Assembly: GCF_008281175.1 (NCBI RefSeq)
Contig: NZ_CP036524.1
Location: forward strand, 3,769,741-3,833,740
Direction of reading: 5' to 3'
Origin: [Clostridium] hylemonae DSM 15053
GTDB taxonomy: Bacteria > Bacillota > Clostridia > Lachnospirales > Lachnospiraceae
DNA: 64,000 bases
Shown here: piece after piece, positions 26,601 to 33,847 of the stretch
Numbering within the stretch: position 1 is the first letter of the stretch
How the letters are laid out: every line of letters begins with the position of its first letter
Program-made: the position numbers and the translations under genes
The notes under the pieces: model-generated
The model's input: only the letters and a program-made list of their open reading frames with translations
Databases searched by the model: none
What the model was told of the DNA's origin: nothing

Positions 26601-27769
26601 AGAGTGATCTCATCATTTACATACATTTCATATGCCTGGGAAGGATCATTTGCATAGATCCAATTAGTACCTACTATCGTATAGATCGAAAAATGCTCTG
26701 CTTCACATCCTACGGCATAACTGCCGACCGCCTGCCCGACAAGCTCCGCTTTCTTCTTAGAATCATTAACATGATAAACTTCGAGGACTTCGCCCTTCAC
26801 ACCAACGTTGCTGAATGTAACATTGACGCTTCCATCCGGCTGGAGCTCCCGGCCGTCTTTATCAAGGATCGTTATGTCAAATGCCTTGATGCCGGAAATC
26901 TCTTTTTCTTCCTCCAAGGCTTTCTCGATGGCAGATTCCACAGATTTCCTGGATACAGATTTTACAGATAACGTCCATCCTTCTTCCAGTACGCCTTCCG
27001 GAGCCTCGACAGTTATTACTGTGCCGTCCACAGTTTCACTCAATGTCTTTGCCGGTCTGGCGGCTGTTTCTTCCGCTTTCGGACTTTCATCTGTACTGCC
27101 CGCCCCGTCATTGTCTTTTATTTCAGATTCTTTTACTTCCTTATATAATATAGAAACTTCTTCATTCGCAGCGATATTAGAAAGAGAATATGTGTAAACT
27201 TTTCCGCCTGTATTCACCGGGGCAATCGCATTCCCGTTCTTATCAGCCACCTTCTCAACTTCATAGCCGTCATTTGCCGTTATCTCTATATTGTATGTAG
27301 TACCTTCCGCTACCTCTTCTTTAAATACATTATTGCCGTCATATGTGACCGTGCGTTTATCTCCTGCCGTCCATACTTTTACGACACCGCCGTCTGCTTC
27401 CGGCTTGTGGATCACAACATCGTATTTTGTCTCTTCCTGCTCAGTATCCTGAGGCTGCTGCGGCTCACCTGTCTGGGGCTCCGTTACAGATGCCCCCTGT
27501 TCCGTGCCCTGTCCGGTCTGCTGCTGTGGTTCGGACTGCTGAGGTTCCTGCGTCTGTCCGGATTTCCCGTCGTTAACTACACTGACGTCGACCCCTTCAT
27601 TATTACTCTCCGGCACCTGTGGCTCCGGTTCGCTGTCCGCCTGGGCCGATGCCTCCTGTGCGGCATCAATTTCATTTGCTTTCAATGCACTGCTCATCGA
27701 ATAGATTGCATTGGAGCCGACCAATACAACCGCAAGCATCAATGCCAGCCATCTTTTAAACTTTTTCAT
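17675..27769 (-). CDS. Giant repeat surface protein (InlB-B/MucBP-like repeats), 3,364 residues
   Basis: An N-terminal signal peptide (MKKFKRWLALMLAVVLVGSNAIYS) is followed by an acidic Gln/Glu/Pro linker, a few beta domains, a Big2-type Ig domain (about 26.1-26.4 kb) and a long array from about 26.0 to 18.1 kb. The array alternates Listeria-Bacteroides (Flg_new) repeats of the form VTYxVDGQxYG-EGYTFSGW with MucBP-like repeats of the form DTKYxVEHYxE-LDGTY-TGTT-GTIxGDGSLxLKLYYTR. The end is not LPXTG: DHKCC, then a leucine-rich membrane helix and a charged tail (RQERIFELREEI). Such proteins act as adhesins or cell-surface stalks. AAGGAG precedes the ATG at 27769. Four 1,020-bp units are nearly identical, so assemblies may collapse or vary here. 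The upstream 249 bp is a divergent promoter region shared with the 28019 gene. Confidence 0.9.
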   Translation of the reverse strand: MKKFKRWLALMLAVVLVGSNAIYSMSSALKANEIDAAQEASAQADSEPEPQVPESNNEGVDVSVVNDGKSGQTQEPQQSEPQQQTGQGTEQGASVTEPQTGEPQQPQDTEQEETKYDVVIHKPEADGGVVKVWTAGDKRTVTYDGNNVFKEEVAEGTTYNIEITANDGYEVEKVADKNGNAIAPVNTGGKVYTYSLSNIAANEEVSILYKEVKESEIKDNDGAGSTDESPKAEETAARPAKTLSETVDGTVITVEAPEGVLEEGWTLSVKSVSRKSVESAIEKALEEEKEISGIKAFDITILDKDGRELQPDGSVNVTFSNVGVKGEVLEVYHVNDSKKKAELVGQAVGSYAVGCEAEHFSIYTIVGTNWIYANDPSQAYEMYVNDEITLKSTRGGEWHNEAKGHEWEISDTDADKIKITDKKDYSADVKALKASDSIIKITHRYEYNYDSSQSLSEREEHFYIKIKDRQQVSSVKVTGESQTMTKADEPLQLTAVTDPAGYEVTWASSNPEVAKVSKDGKVTALKAGATKITASAGTVSSEPYVVNVADAYKLTFNVNGGKGEAAPEEVNTTAGSQITLPNYKGSVDGRLFVGWSTDKNAVAAGNDHYTVPVYPAGSSYLMPAKNVTLYAIWAAQNLNADFYIRKDGVIPTEPQGHAAAEYTSAISMNNAIKVGAFYANTTPPGVADMLSKTPTDAQIKKVYNKYDPSTQFVLWYVIKHQDNWHVDGVLLEKSKVSLSYNANAPAGWDNMPDGKQYIKDSSATVSTKIPVREGYNFDSWNTKADGSGTTYAGGETFTISEDTTLYAQWLPKGDTKYVIEYYLQNDDGTYPDSASRTDIREGTTGAIVNSGEIGIDGYTYDEEHKLNVSTGEVKADGSLVLKRYYKKQFTVTYDPGTHGAFEAQVYDKQYYGEATPKFDGETAAEDGYTFKGWNPEVKEKVSGNITYTAEWTANKATVSVWFYKAEQNSAAYVITSDGKLSTDGSLNKYSKEIDSDNKEGYSAEQIKAYADEAYGITEETDRYDSYEIQVLHSKTKEWETIDDLDAYAIQDGDDIRYHVTAEAAHKLTYVAGDHSSGDAYFDAYYFKGDSAAVKSFNDTGLAADTGYKFDHWENAAGETVSGSYTMGDKDTELKAVCVKDDLSVHELKYTVEYYKDGVIVTGDTKEIKRNVWINDDEIPVLPNDIDTSDGKYPGYHFTGTDPKEIGETVKNGATVKVYYAANTDTAYTVQRFYETDGSYKAEPDEILPGEGTTGQLADTIEYRSTDRPGYVYDKDAPGTIESGVIQGDGSLVLKVYFKQQFSVTYKPGTHGTFDDKTFSGLSYNADTPAFTAEGEAGYEFAGWAPDYSDKVTSSVEYVAQWKAADNTKYTVEYYYQNEGTYPETTENKRDAYGTTGDTAKLAADDTLTARAGYVYDSEYEGNVTEGTINGDGSLVLKVYFKQQFSVVYKPGTQGTFQEKVYDDLDYGVKTPAFGAQPTGNPGYTFAGWGEVAENVTDNAQYTAQWTANTNTAYTVEHYQEQLNGNYTETETENLTGTTGATATATRKTYTGFTFNPEVAGTIESGTITGDGKLVLKLFYSRDEHTVTYMVDGQQYGETDTYKYGQNTAPLREEPVKEGYTFNGWNGGLPEVMGTEDVVISGSFTINSYNVTYELDGQPYGETERYEYGSDVSVRPAPEVPAGYHFGGWSQKEDFKMPAEDVKIEGSIIANDDTKYRVEHYKENLDGTFTLEDGRDGTGTTGMLVTEASKEYEGFTYDAEAGENPLASGTIAGDGSLTLKLYYTRNSYNVTYKVDGAAYAGPQSYKYGEQVSIEPDAVKEGYTFSGWSRKEAFEMPASDVEITGTFTANGDTKYTVKHYLEGLDGKYVEEESEEWTGETDTVATANEKFFTGFTYDKNSEKNVTEGTITGDGKLVLKLYYTRDEHTVTYMVDGQQYGETDTYKYGQNTAPLREEPVKEGYTFSGWNGELPEVMGTEDVVISGSFTINSYNVAYELDGQPYGETERYEYGSDVSIRPAPEVPAGYHFSGWSQKEDFKMPAEDVKIEGSIIANDDTKYRVEHYKENLDGTFTLAEGRDETGTTGTPVTEEPKKYEGYTYDAEAGEDPLASGTIAGDGSLTLKLYYTRNSYNVTYKVDGAAYAGPQSYKYGEQVSIEPDAVKEGYTFSGWSQKEAFEMPANDVEITGTFTANGDTKYTVIHYLEGLDGKYEEGLTEPLNGKTDTIATANPTTFTGFTYDETSEKNVTEGTITGDGKLVLKLYYTRDEHTVTYMVDGQQYGEIDTYKYDESVKDLRKEPTKEGYTFSGWDRTLPDKMGTEDIVVSGSFKVNSYNVTYELDGQPYGASERYEYGSDVTVRPAPEVPAGYHFSGWSQKEDFKMPAEDVKIEGSIIANDDTKYRVEHYKENLNGTFTLAEGRDETGTTGTPVTEEPKKYEGYTYDAEAGEDPLASGTIAGDGSLTLKLYYTRNSYNVTYKVDGAAYAGPQSYKYGEQVSIEPDAVKEGYTFSGWSQKEAFEMPANDVEITGTFTANGDTKYTVIHYLEGLDGKYEEGLTEPLNGKTDTIATANPTTFTGFTYDKNSEKNVTTGTITGDGKLVLKLYYTRDEHTVTYMVDGQQYGEIDTYKYDESVKDLRKEPTKEGYTFSGWDRTLPDKMGTEDIVVSGSFKVNSYNVTYELDGQPYGASERYEYGSDVTVRPAPEVPAGYHFSGWSQKEDFKMPAKDVKIEGSIIANDDTKYRVEHYKENLNGTFTLAEGRDETGTTGTPVTEAPKKYEGYTYDAEAGEDPLASGTIAGDGSLTLKLYYTRNSYNVTYKVDGAAYAGPQSYKYGEQVSIEPDAVKEGYTFSGWSQKEAFEMPANDVEITGTFTANGDTKFIVKHYLEGLDGKYTEGKSEDKTGETDTIATANPTTFTGFTYDKNSEKNVTTGTITGDGKLVLKLYYTRDEHTVTYMVDGQQYGKTDTYKYGADIAGLRKEPTKEGYTFSGWDRTLPDKMGTEDIVVNGSFTINTYKVTYLVDDVQYGAVDSYVYNSDVTLRNAPDKEGYTFSGWQHPDNFKMPAKDVVIKGTFSVNNYKYTVNYYYDNNLADDETVSENAPFSSTVSAKTPGTKERDGQNYMLDDIGLPYETTISTNEDANVINVYYVLDNNGPEGKPDGIPDSEEYAVTYNANAQNATGETVDNSIYPVDYQVVLKANGFVNEGYVFDGWSSGTDNQNLYQPNGWIKMAKGGLVMNAQWSAAPVTPAGTNPGGTTPGGNDTAAPANAGTITPAAVIQTITEPVAAFVQNVGNAVGANVQQLVQSDDEGVPLANRASKDHKCCILHFLLLLLALLVEIGYTRSMKKRQERIFELREEIAMADKEIEKDEAA
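18903..22982 (-). repeat. Four tandem 1,020-bp units inside the giant gene
   Basis: The same phrase (CATACTGCTGGCCGTCTACC with small changes) recurs at 18904, 19924, 20944, 21964 and 22984, exactly 1,020 bp apart each time, and neighbouring phrases keep the same register. Each unit encodes 340 residues made of two Flg_new and two MucBP-like pairs. The two middle units are the most alike; the 21.9-23.0 kb unit is the most diverged. Confidence 0.95.
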
Positions 27770-28018
27770 ATAAGCTTCTCCTTCCCGTTACTGATTCCCA
27801 ATCTCTCATTCAGATCCATACTTTTATTTTCTATATGTGTAATGTTAAATTAGACAATATTGCTCCTATATTAATTAAGAGCGTTCTGGTATCAAAAAGG
27901 GCTCACATTTTGCCGTTTTTTTGAAAAAATAATTATCTGTAACATTTTATATGATTATGATATAATAGATTATAATTATATGTTCTTGCAACATTAAGGG
28001 GAAAAGGAGTCTTGCGCT

Positions 28019-28705
28019 ATGCAAATGAAAAAATTAAGCCTTTTAAAAATGGTTCAGTTGACTGTATTGGTCATTCTGAGCCTTGTCAGTATCTGCCTGC
28101 TGCTGAACAAGGATATCAAACAGTACATTTTTTCCAATATGGCCGCTACTATTCTATTTGTGGTCGTCTGGATAATCTTAATAACAGGTTTTGTATTTCT
28201 TCTGATGGATTTCAATGTTATTTCCGAAATGAAACTGAATTATCACAACCTGTATCAGGTCGCGTATTCCGATCCGCTGTCCGGCATTCCGAACCGGTTC
28301 AGCTGTGATGTTCTGATCGAAAAGTATATTGACAAGGATCTGCCGGAAAGTGTTGGCTGTGTCGTTCTGGATCTTACGAATCTGCCGGAAATCAATTCAG
28401 AGTACAACCACGCCACCGGTAATAAATTATTATCTGAATTCTCCACACTTCTTTCTTCTGCATCGGCAAATCATGGATTTGTAGGAAGAAACGGAGGAAA
28501 TAAATTCCTTGCTATTTTTGAAGACTGTGACAGGGAAAAGCTTAATAATTTCCTGAAAAGCGTCGAAAGGAAAGTAGAAAGACACAATGCCGCGCCAAAA
28601 GCACTGCCTATCGAATATAAAGCTGGATTTGCTTTAAACAGCGAAGAAGAATTCCTGCAGATTACGAGGCTTATTGCTCTTGCTAATCAACGTGTTTACG
28701 AATAA
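28019..28705 (+). CDS. Membrane protein with degenerate GGDEF domain (GGNKF)
   Basis: 228 residues. Two membrane helices (about 11-29 and 42-63), then a nucleotidyl-cyclase fold starting at DPLSGIPNR (85-93, the usual D-LTG-PNR motif). The active-site loop reads GRNGGNKF (residues 156-163) in place of GGDEF, losing the Asp-Glu pair needed for cyclic-di-GMP synthesis, so it is more likely a sensor or binding protein. The ATG at 28019 follows AAAAGGAG. TATAAT at 27961-27966 is a candidate -10 box with only a weak -35. It is the first gene of the plus-strand operon and ends 19 bp before the sigma factor. Confidence 0.82.
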   Translation: MQMKKLSLLKMVQLTVLVILSLVSICLLLNKDIKQYIFSNMAATILFVVVWIILITGFVFLLMDFNVISEMKLNYHNLYQVAYSDPLSGIPNRFSCDVLIEKYIDKDLPESVGCVVLDLTNLPEINSEYNHATGNKLLSEFSTLLSSASANHGFVGRNGGNKFLAIFEDCDREKLNNFLKSVERKVERHNAAPKALPIEYKAGFALNSEEEFLQITRLIALANQRVYE

Positions 28706-28724
28706 AGAAAAGGAAATTAAGCTT

Positions 28725-29315
28725 ATGGCAGAATTAGATTATGAGTATATTGCCGGACTGGTCAAAAAGGCCCAAAAAGGAAACAGCGATGCTTTTGCGG
28801 AAATTTACGCGGCTACTTACCAGAAGCAGTATAAATTCACATATCAGTATGTTAAGGATGCTTACCTTGCTCAGGATATACTGCAGGAGGTATACATACT
28901 GGTGCTTAAGAACATCACAAAGATAAAGAATCCCCGGCTTTTTATATCCTGGCTGAACCAGATCAATTTCCGTATATGCCTGAATGCGTGCAAGAAACGC
29001 AGCCAACAGGTCCAGGAGCTCGGACAGACGGCGGACGGCAAGTCCCTGGCGGATGTACAGGCCGGTGAATCGTTGAATCCCGAGCAGGAGTTCGCCCGGA
29101 AAAATGCCAATGAAGAACTGATGGAAAAGATCCTTTCTCTCCCTCCTCATGAGTCTCAGGTGATCATTATGAAATATTATAATGAGATGAAACTCGAGGA
29201 GATCGCAAGTGCCATGGACATCAGCCGCAGCACTGTTAAGCGGTATCTTGCCCACGGCCGCGCGAGCTTGGAAAAAATACTGGGAGAACAGAAAGGAGGA
29301 ATCAACATTGGATAA
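28725..29315 (+). CDS. ECF-type sigma-70 family sigma factor
   Basis: 196 residues: region 2 (NSDAFAEIYAATYQKQYKFTY, DAYLAQDILQEVYILVLKNI) and region 4 with a helix-turn-helix (LPPHESQVIIMKYYNEMKL, EEIASAMDISRSTVKRYL). There is no region 3 or 1.1. The ATG at 28725 follows AAAGGAAA; a frame extension to 28674 overlaps the previous gene without a ribosome binding site. The stop overlaps the next gene's TTG start by 8 nt, the classic sigma/anti-sigma coupling. It probably drives its own operon, including the filament genes downstream, in response to an envelope signal. Confidence 0.92.
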   Translation: MAELDYEYIAGLVKKAQKGNSDAFAEIYAATYQKQYKFTYQYVKDAYLAQDILQEVYILVLKNITKIKNPRLFISWLNQINFRICLNACKKRSQQVQELGQTADGKSLADVQAGESLNPEQEFARKNANEELMEKILSLPPHESQVIIMKYYNEMKLEEIASAMDISRSTVKRYLAHGRASLEKILGEQKGGINIG

Positions 29316-30033
29316 TACAAACACCAATCCTGAAAGAATACCGGAACTGGATCCTGAAACAGCCAACCAGCTTCTTAACAATATCTTTGCGGAATGTGAA
29401 GTTGTACCTAATGCTATTCCTCTTGAAACACTGGAATCATGGGGTAATTATAAAAAGACAGAATTTCGTCTCGGCAGGATCATTTCTTATATCGTACTTG
29501 TAGTTCTCGTACTGCTGCCTCTTCTCTTTTTCAGGCCGACGATCATAGCCCAGAGAACGAATGTGGATTCCACGGACAACGCAGTCTATGAGATACAGGT
29601 CAAGACGCTGCTTCCCGTAGACGGAGTCTCAGCAACGATCGACGGCATCCCCGTCACTTTGGAAAGGGTAAATTCCAGGAACTATATGGTAGCCATTCCA
29701 CAGAACGGGACGCTGCAGATCAAAGCCACTTCTGTGAACGGCCAGTATTCCGTGAAAAAATACGAGGTGACTCATCTTGATATGGACAAACCGGAACTGA
29801 TACGTTCGTATACAGAAAACGGCTATATAAATATTGTAGTGCGCGATACTTATTCCGGTATTGATTACGACGGTATAGCCGGGACAGATTCAGAGGGCAA
29901 TACAATTGAGCCTGACGCAGTCGATAAAGAAAACGAAACCATTACATTTAAAATACCGAGCCAGCCGGTCAACGTTATTGTTCCTGACAATTCAGGCAAT
30001 GAGCTGGAAATTCTAATTTCGCCTACGGAATAG
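29308..30033 (+). CDS. Probable membrane-bound anti-sigma factor
   Basis: 241 residues from a TTG start, supported by AAAGGAGG 7 nt upstream and by the 8-nt overlap with the sigma gene. The cytoplasmic head (about 1-58) starts DNTNTNPERIPELDPETANQ, a single membrane helix follows (about 59-78, IISYIVLVVLVLLPLLFF), and the outer part is a beta-rich, Ig-like domain ending IVPDNSGNELEI. I see no zinc-binding HxxxCxxC, so it is not a ZAS-type anti-sigma. The role is inferred from gene order and topology. Confidence 0.75.
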   Translation: MDNTNTNPERIPELDPETANQLLNNIFAECEVVPNAIPLETLESWGNYKKTEFRLGRIISYIVLVVLVLLPLLFFRPTIIAQRTNVDSTDNAVYEIQVKTLLPVDGVSATIDGIPVTLERVNSRNYMVAIPQNGTLQIKATSVNGQYSVKKYEVTHLDMDKPELIRSYTENGYINIVVRDTYSGIDYDGIAGTDSEGNTIEPDAVDKENETITFKIPSQPVNVIVPDNSGNELEILISPTE

Positions 30034-30053
30034 TTTAAAGGAGGATACAGCAC

Positions 30054-30977
30054 ATGAATAAGAAGACAATATTTAAATCTGTATTGTTGGTCATTCTGTG
30101 CTGTATCCTTTTCTGCAGCTGCGCAGGAAAGAAAAGCGCGCCGTCCAAGTCAGGACCGGTACGCGACAATACTCCGAAAGTCTATGTACCTGAGGCAAGC
30201 GGCACGGCAACATACGGCAATGACACGGTAACGTTCGATGCGTCCCATACAGACCAGGGCTATATGATGGTACAGTACCGGGGCACAAACGAAAAAGTGA
30301 AGCTTCAGTTTGCGGCGCCCGACGGCTCAACCTACACATATCTTCTTTCACTGAGCGGTGAATACGAAACATTTCCTTTCTCTGCCGGCAGCGGAACTTA
30401 TTCTGCCAGCCTTCTTGAAAATGTACAGGGCGACATGTACAGTATCGCTTTTGCACAGGATATTGAAGTGAATATCGCGGACGAATTTACCCCTTTTCTC
30501 TACCCGAACCAGTACGTCAACTTCACACCTGACTCTAATGCCGTCAAAGAGGGCGAGAAACTGGCCAAAGGAGCGCATTCTGATCTGGAAGTTGTGGAGA
30601 ACATATATCACTATGTGATCAAAAATGTTTCTTATGACGATGATAAAGCTTCTTCCGTAACATATGGATATCTCCCCGTAGTGGATGAGACCTTAAAAAC
30701 AGGCAAGGGGATCTGTTTTGATTATGCTTCCCTTATGGCCGCCATGCTCCGGTCCCAGGGTATTCCTACCAAGCTTGACATCGGATATGCCGGAGACGCC
30801 TACCATTCCTGGATCAGTACGTATGTGGACGACAAAGGATGGATAGACAATATTATAGAATTTGACGGGACTTCCTGGGAACTGATGGACCCTACTTTTG
30901 CCGCAAACAGTGACAACAAATCGTTGAAAGAAGCTATTGGAGACGGCTCCAATTATGTATTAAAATATACGTATTAA
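30054..30977 (+). CDS. Lipoprotein with transglutaminase-like domain
   Basis: 307 residues. A lipoprotein signal ends LFCSC-AGKK (Cys23). The C-terminal half is a transglutaminase/cysteine-protease fold (PF01841) with all three catalytic residues: Cys221 in GKGICFDYASL, His251 in YHSW and Asp279 in ELMDPTF. Residues about 50-140 form a beta domain. It acts outside the membrane; such domains cross-link or cleave proteins or peptidoglycan stems. AAAGGAGG precedes the ATG. It stands between the anti-sigma gene and the PilC-like gene, suggesting a job in processing or attaching the surface structure. Confidence 0.87.
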   Translation: MNKKTIFKSVLLVILCCILFCSCAGKKSAPSKSGPVRDNTPKVYVPEASGTATYGNDTVTFDASHTDQGYMMVQYRGTNEKVKLQFAAPDGSTYTYLLSLSGEYETFPFSAGSGTYSASLLENVQGDMYSIAFAQDIEVNIADEFTPFLYPNQYVNFTPDSNAVKEGEKLAKGAHSDLEVVENIYHYVIKNVSYDDDKASSVTYGYLPVVDETLKTGKGICFDYASLMAAMLRSQGIPTKLDIGYAGDAYHSWISTYVDDKGWIDNIIEFDGTSWELMDPTFAANSDNKSLKEAIGDGSNYVLKYTY

Positions 30978-31019
30978 CAGAATAGACTTACAGTTATCAT
31001 AAGCAAGAAAGGAGTTCTT

Positions 31020-32069
31020 ATGGCACAGCAAACATTTACCCCTCTTTCCAATATGGAAATATCAGCCTTTTGTTCACAGATGGCAATGATCTTACAATCC
31101 GGCATCTCTTCGGTAGAGGGGGTCACCCTCATGCTGGAAGAAAGCAAAAGTCCTGATGAACAGGAACTTCTTACAAATATGCAGAAAACGCTTTTTGAAA
31201 CAGGCAGCTTTTATGAAGCGCTTGTCTCAACCTGCTCTTTTCCGGATTATATGCTCCAGATGGTCAATATCGGGGAACAGACGGGAAAGCTCGACGACGT
31301 TATGAAATCACTGTCAGAACATTATGACCGCGAGGCTGCGATCGCACAGTCGGTAAAAAATGCCGTCACATATCCGCTCATCATGATATGTATGATGCTG
31401 CTCGTGATCGTGGTACTTATCACAAAAGTGATGCCTATCTTCAATCAGGTATTCCGCCAGCTCGGAAGCGAGATGACAGGATTTTCCAAAGCCATACTGA
31501 ACCTCGGAACTGCACTGAACCGTTATTCTGTCATATTCATAGCCGCGCTCGTTATTCTCATTATTTTTGTCATTCTTATCACGCGCACAAAGAGCGGACG
31601 CGCCGCATTCGGGCGGTTTACCGGAAGGTTCGCGTGGACGCGCTCTGTATCTGAAAAGATGGCTGCCTGCAGATTTGCCAGCGGGATGGCACTGACACTG
31701 AGCAGCGGAATGACTCAGTCTGAGTGCCTGGAACTTACGTCAAAACTTACGGATAATGAAAATTTCCGTCAGAAGCTGGAACAATGCCAGATCAAAATGC
31801 AGGAAGGTGAGGATCTGTCACAGGTACTGCTTGAAATGGAAGTCTTTTCCGGGATATATGCCCGCATGGCTTCTATCGGCTCAAAGGCCGGTGTCCTGGA
31901 TGAAGTCATGAGCGACATCGCCGACCGGTATCAGGAGGAGATCGACCAGAGATTTACGAACATTATCGCTACACTTGAACCGACGCTTGTCATTATACTT
32001 TCACTGATCGTGGGAATGATCCTGCTGTCTGTAATGCTTCCGTTAATGGGAATCATGTCCAGCATATAA
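31020..32069 (+). CDS. Type IV filament inner-membrane platform protein (PilC/GspF family)
   Basis: 349 residues with the two duplicated T2SSF domains (about 15-137 and 218-340), each with the signature MVNIGEQTGKLDDVM or MASIGSKAGVLDEVM, and three membrane helices (about 118-140, 172-192, 322-345). It is the assembly platform for type IV pili or type II secretion pseudopili and interacts with the cytoplasmic ATPase. AAAGGAG precedes the ATG. It opens the filament part of the operon; the pilin-like genes follow at 18 bp and then in overlapping series. Confidence 0.92.
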   Translation: MAQQTFTPLSNMEISAFCSQMAMILQSGISSVEGVTLMLEESKSPDEQELLTNMQKTLFETGSFYEALVSTCSFPDYMLQMVNIGEQTGKLDDVMKSLSEHYDREAAIAQSVKNAVTYPLIMICMMLLVIVVLITKVMPIFNQVFRQLGSEMTGFSKAILNLGTALNRYSVIFIAALVILIIFVILITRTKSGRAAFGRFTGRFAWTRSVSEKMAACRFASGMALTLSSGMTQSECLELTSKLTDNENFRQKLEQCQIKMQEGEDLSQVLLEMEVFSGIYARMASIGSKAGVLDEVMSDIADRYQEEIDQRFTNIIATLEPTLVIILSLIVGMILLSVMLPLMGIMSSI

Positions 32070-32087
32070 GAGATTGGGGTAATCTGC

Positions 32088-32426
32088 ATGAAACAACGTT
32101 TTGTATCCAATAAGACCGGGTCAAACAACAGAAACTTTATTGTTTCCATCATAGTGTTTTTCATCATCTTCGGGTGTTTTTCGTTTGGCATATCAACCTT
32201 TTCAGACAAAGCATCTGAGCAGGAAAAGCAGACGCTTGAAACGGCGGTAAACCGCGGTATTGCCCACTGCTATGCCATTGAGGGGGCTTACCCGGAAAGT
32301 CTGCGGTATCTGGAGGAACATTATGGACTTATCTATGATGAGGACCGGTTTTTTATAGACTATCAGATACTCGGTTCCAATATTATGCCTGATGTAACGA
32401 TTATTGATAAGGAGGACCGGCAATGA
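32088..32426 (+). CDS. Small pilin-like membrane protein
   Basis: 112 residues. A basic head (MKQRFVSNKTGSNNRN), one membrane helix (about 17-35), then a short outer domain AVNRGIAHCYAIEGAYPESLRYLEEHYGL that resembles the phrase after the N-terminal helix in small pseudopilins (EG-YP-SL). The prepilin cleavage motif (Gly then Glu at +5) is absent, so it may not be processed. Its stop overlaps the next start (ATGA), pointing to translational coupling. Confidence 0.72.
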   Translation: MKQRFVSNKTGSNNRNFIVSIIVFFIIFGCFSFGISTFSDKASEQEKQTLETAVNRGIAHCYAIEGAYPESLRYLEEHYGLIYDEDRFFIDYQILGSNIMPDVTIIDKEDRQ

Positions 32427-32908
32427 AATTCCAGACCCGCCAGAGACATGTGATCGACCTTATATTTCCAATAGCGCTTTTCTTTGTCTTCGCGGCATCT
32501 TCTCTTGCCGTTCTGCTTCTGGCTGCCAATTTATATGGTTCCACAACAGGACAGATCCAGGCCAATGACCAGAACCGGACGTGCCTTTCCTATATCGCTG
32601 AAAAAATAAGACAGAACGACAGCGACAGGGCCGTTTCGATACAGAGTATAGATGACACGGAATGTCTGGCGCTGCGCGGCAATTATAACGGCGTTGCCTG
32701 CACTACGTATATATACGAACTGGACGGTTCCTTAAAAGAACTGTTCATAAATGATGGTGTAGATATATCTCTGAAAAACGGAAAAACGATAATGGAGATC
32801 GAGCGTCTCCGTATGGATGAGACGGGGGACGGGATCTTTCACTTTGCGTCAACTGACAAGAAAGGGAATGAGGATTCCCTTATCATCTCAGAAAGGAGCG
32901 AGTTATGA
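32423..32908 (+). CDS. Pilin-like membrane protein, DUF4860 type
   Basis: 161 residues. One helix near the N-terminus (about 13-36) without a prepilin peptidase motif, then a globular domain (QIQANDQNRTCLSYIAEKIRQND, TDKKGNEDSLIISERSEL). From memory it resembles the DUF4860 family of Clostridia; a profile search was not possible. The gene overlaps both neighbours by 4 nt, so it must be made in step with them. Probably a minor (pseudo)pilin or filament-assembly protein. Confidence 0.7.
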   Translation: MKFQTRQRHVIDLIFPIALFFVFAASSLAVLLLAANLYGSTTGQIQANDQNRTCLSYIAEKIRQNDSDRAVSIQSIDDTECLALRGNYNGVACTTYIYELDGSLKELFINDGVDISLKNGKTIMEIERLRMDETGDGIFHFASTDKKGNEDSLIISERSEL

Positions 32909-33342
32909 AAAAACAGGCTTCCAACCGCTCCGGGCTGCTTCTGATGGAAATTATCATAGCGATACTGTTCTTCTCCGTGATCAGCGCCATATGTCTGCAG
33001 CTCTTCGTCAAGTCACATACGCTCAGCCGGGATACTGAGGTGCTGGACAGCGCGGTAAATGAGACGAGCTCCGCAGCCGAGCTGCTCCACAGTACAGAAG
33101 ATGCAGAGTCAGCGCTCCGAGAGTATTATCCGGCCTTGAAGAAAGAAGACAGCAGGTTGTATATTTATTATGACGAGGCATTTAAGGCATGCGCTGAGAC
33201 AGATGCGGTCTATTATATGGAAATAAAAAAAGAGTCGGCGGAAAACGGGATCTTTGAATATAAACTTACTGTGAACAAATCCGGCTCCTCCTCACATATA
33301 TATGAAATGGAATATGTAACATACGAGCCGTTAAAACCATAG
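32905..33342 (+). CDS. Prepilin-like protein (minor pilin)
   Basis: 145 residues. The N-terminus RSG-LLLMEIIIAILFFSVIS has the features of a class III/type IV prepilin: Gly at -1, Glu at +5 of the mature protein and an unbroken hydrophobic helix. The outer domain contains two short hydrophilic repeats rich in Ser/Glu. No prepilin peptidase is encoded in the window, so processing would need one elsewhere. It overlaps the upstream gene by 4 nt. Confidence 0.8.
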   Translation: MKKQASNRSGLLLMEIIIAILFFSVISAICLQLFVKSHTLSRDTEVLDSAVNETSSAAELLHSTEDAESALREYYPALKKEDSRLYIYYDEAFKACAETDAVYYMEIKKESAENGIFEYKLTVNKSGSSSHIYEMEYVTYEPLKP

Positions 33343-33355
33343 GAAAGGAGCCGCT

Positions 33356-33835
33356 ATGAAAAAAAAGACATATCCTGTGACAAATATAGGCTCCGTATCT
33401 CTGCTTATGGTGTTTATCATACTCTGCCTCGTTACGTTTGCCACCTTGTCCTTATCGAGCGCCGCCGGAGATTACCAGTACAGCAGGGATACTGCCCGGC
33501 ACAATACAGAATATTATAATGCCTGTAATAAGGCAACGCTGAGACTCAAAGAGATCGACAAGCTTCTTGACGCGGCTTACACAGGACGTCCGGATGATTA
33601 TTATGCAGAAGCTGCCAAAGCCTTAGACACAATGGACGGGATCACTTCGGATTTTTCTTCGGAGGAACCGTACTTGTCCTTTGAAGAAAAGATAGATGAC
33701 AAGAAAGCACTCAAAGTCGTGATTATATTGAACGGAACCGACCGCATTTCCGGCGGTTTTTACCGTATCAGATCCTGGCAGGAAATTTCAACTGCCGGCT
33801 GGGAAGGAAATGACCGTCTTAAATTAATTGAATAG
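33356..33835 (+). CDS. Pilin-like membrane protein (PilX-like position)
   Basis: 159 residues. A short basic head, then NIGSVSLLMVFIILCLVTFATLSLSSAAGDYQYSRD: a helix (about 13-34) like that of PilX-type minor pilins, which also carry few charges and precede the ATPase gene. The outer domain has helical stretches (YNACNKATLRLKEIDKLL). GGAAAGGAG precedes the ATG. Its role in the filament is inferred from position. Confidence 0.7.
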   Translation: MKKKTYPVTNIGSVSLLMVFIILCLVTFATLSLSSAAGDYQYSRDTARHNTEYYNACNKATLRLKEIDKLLDAAYTGRPDDYYAEAAKALDTMDGITSDFSSEEPYLSFEEKIDDKKALKVVIILNGTDRISGGFYRIRSWQEISTAGWEGNDRLKLIE

Positions 33836-33847
33836 GAGATCTTTATC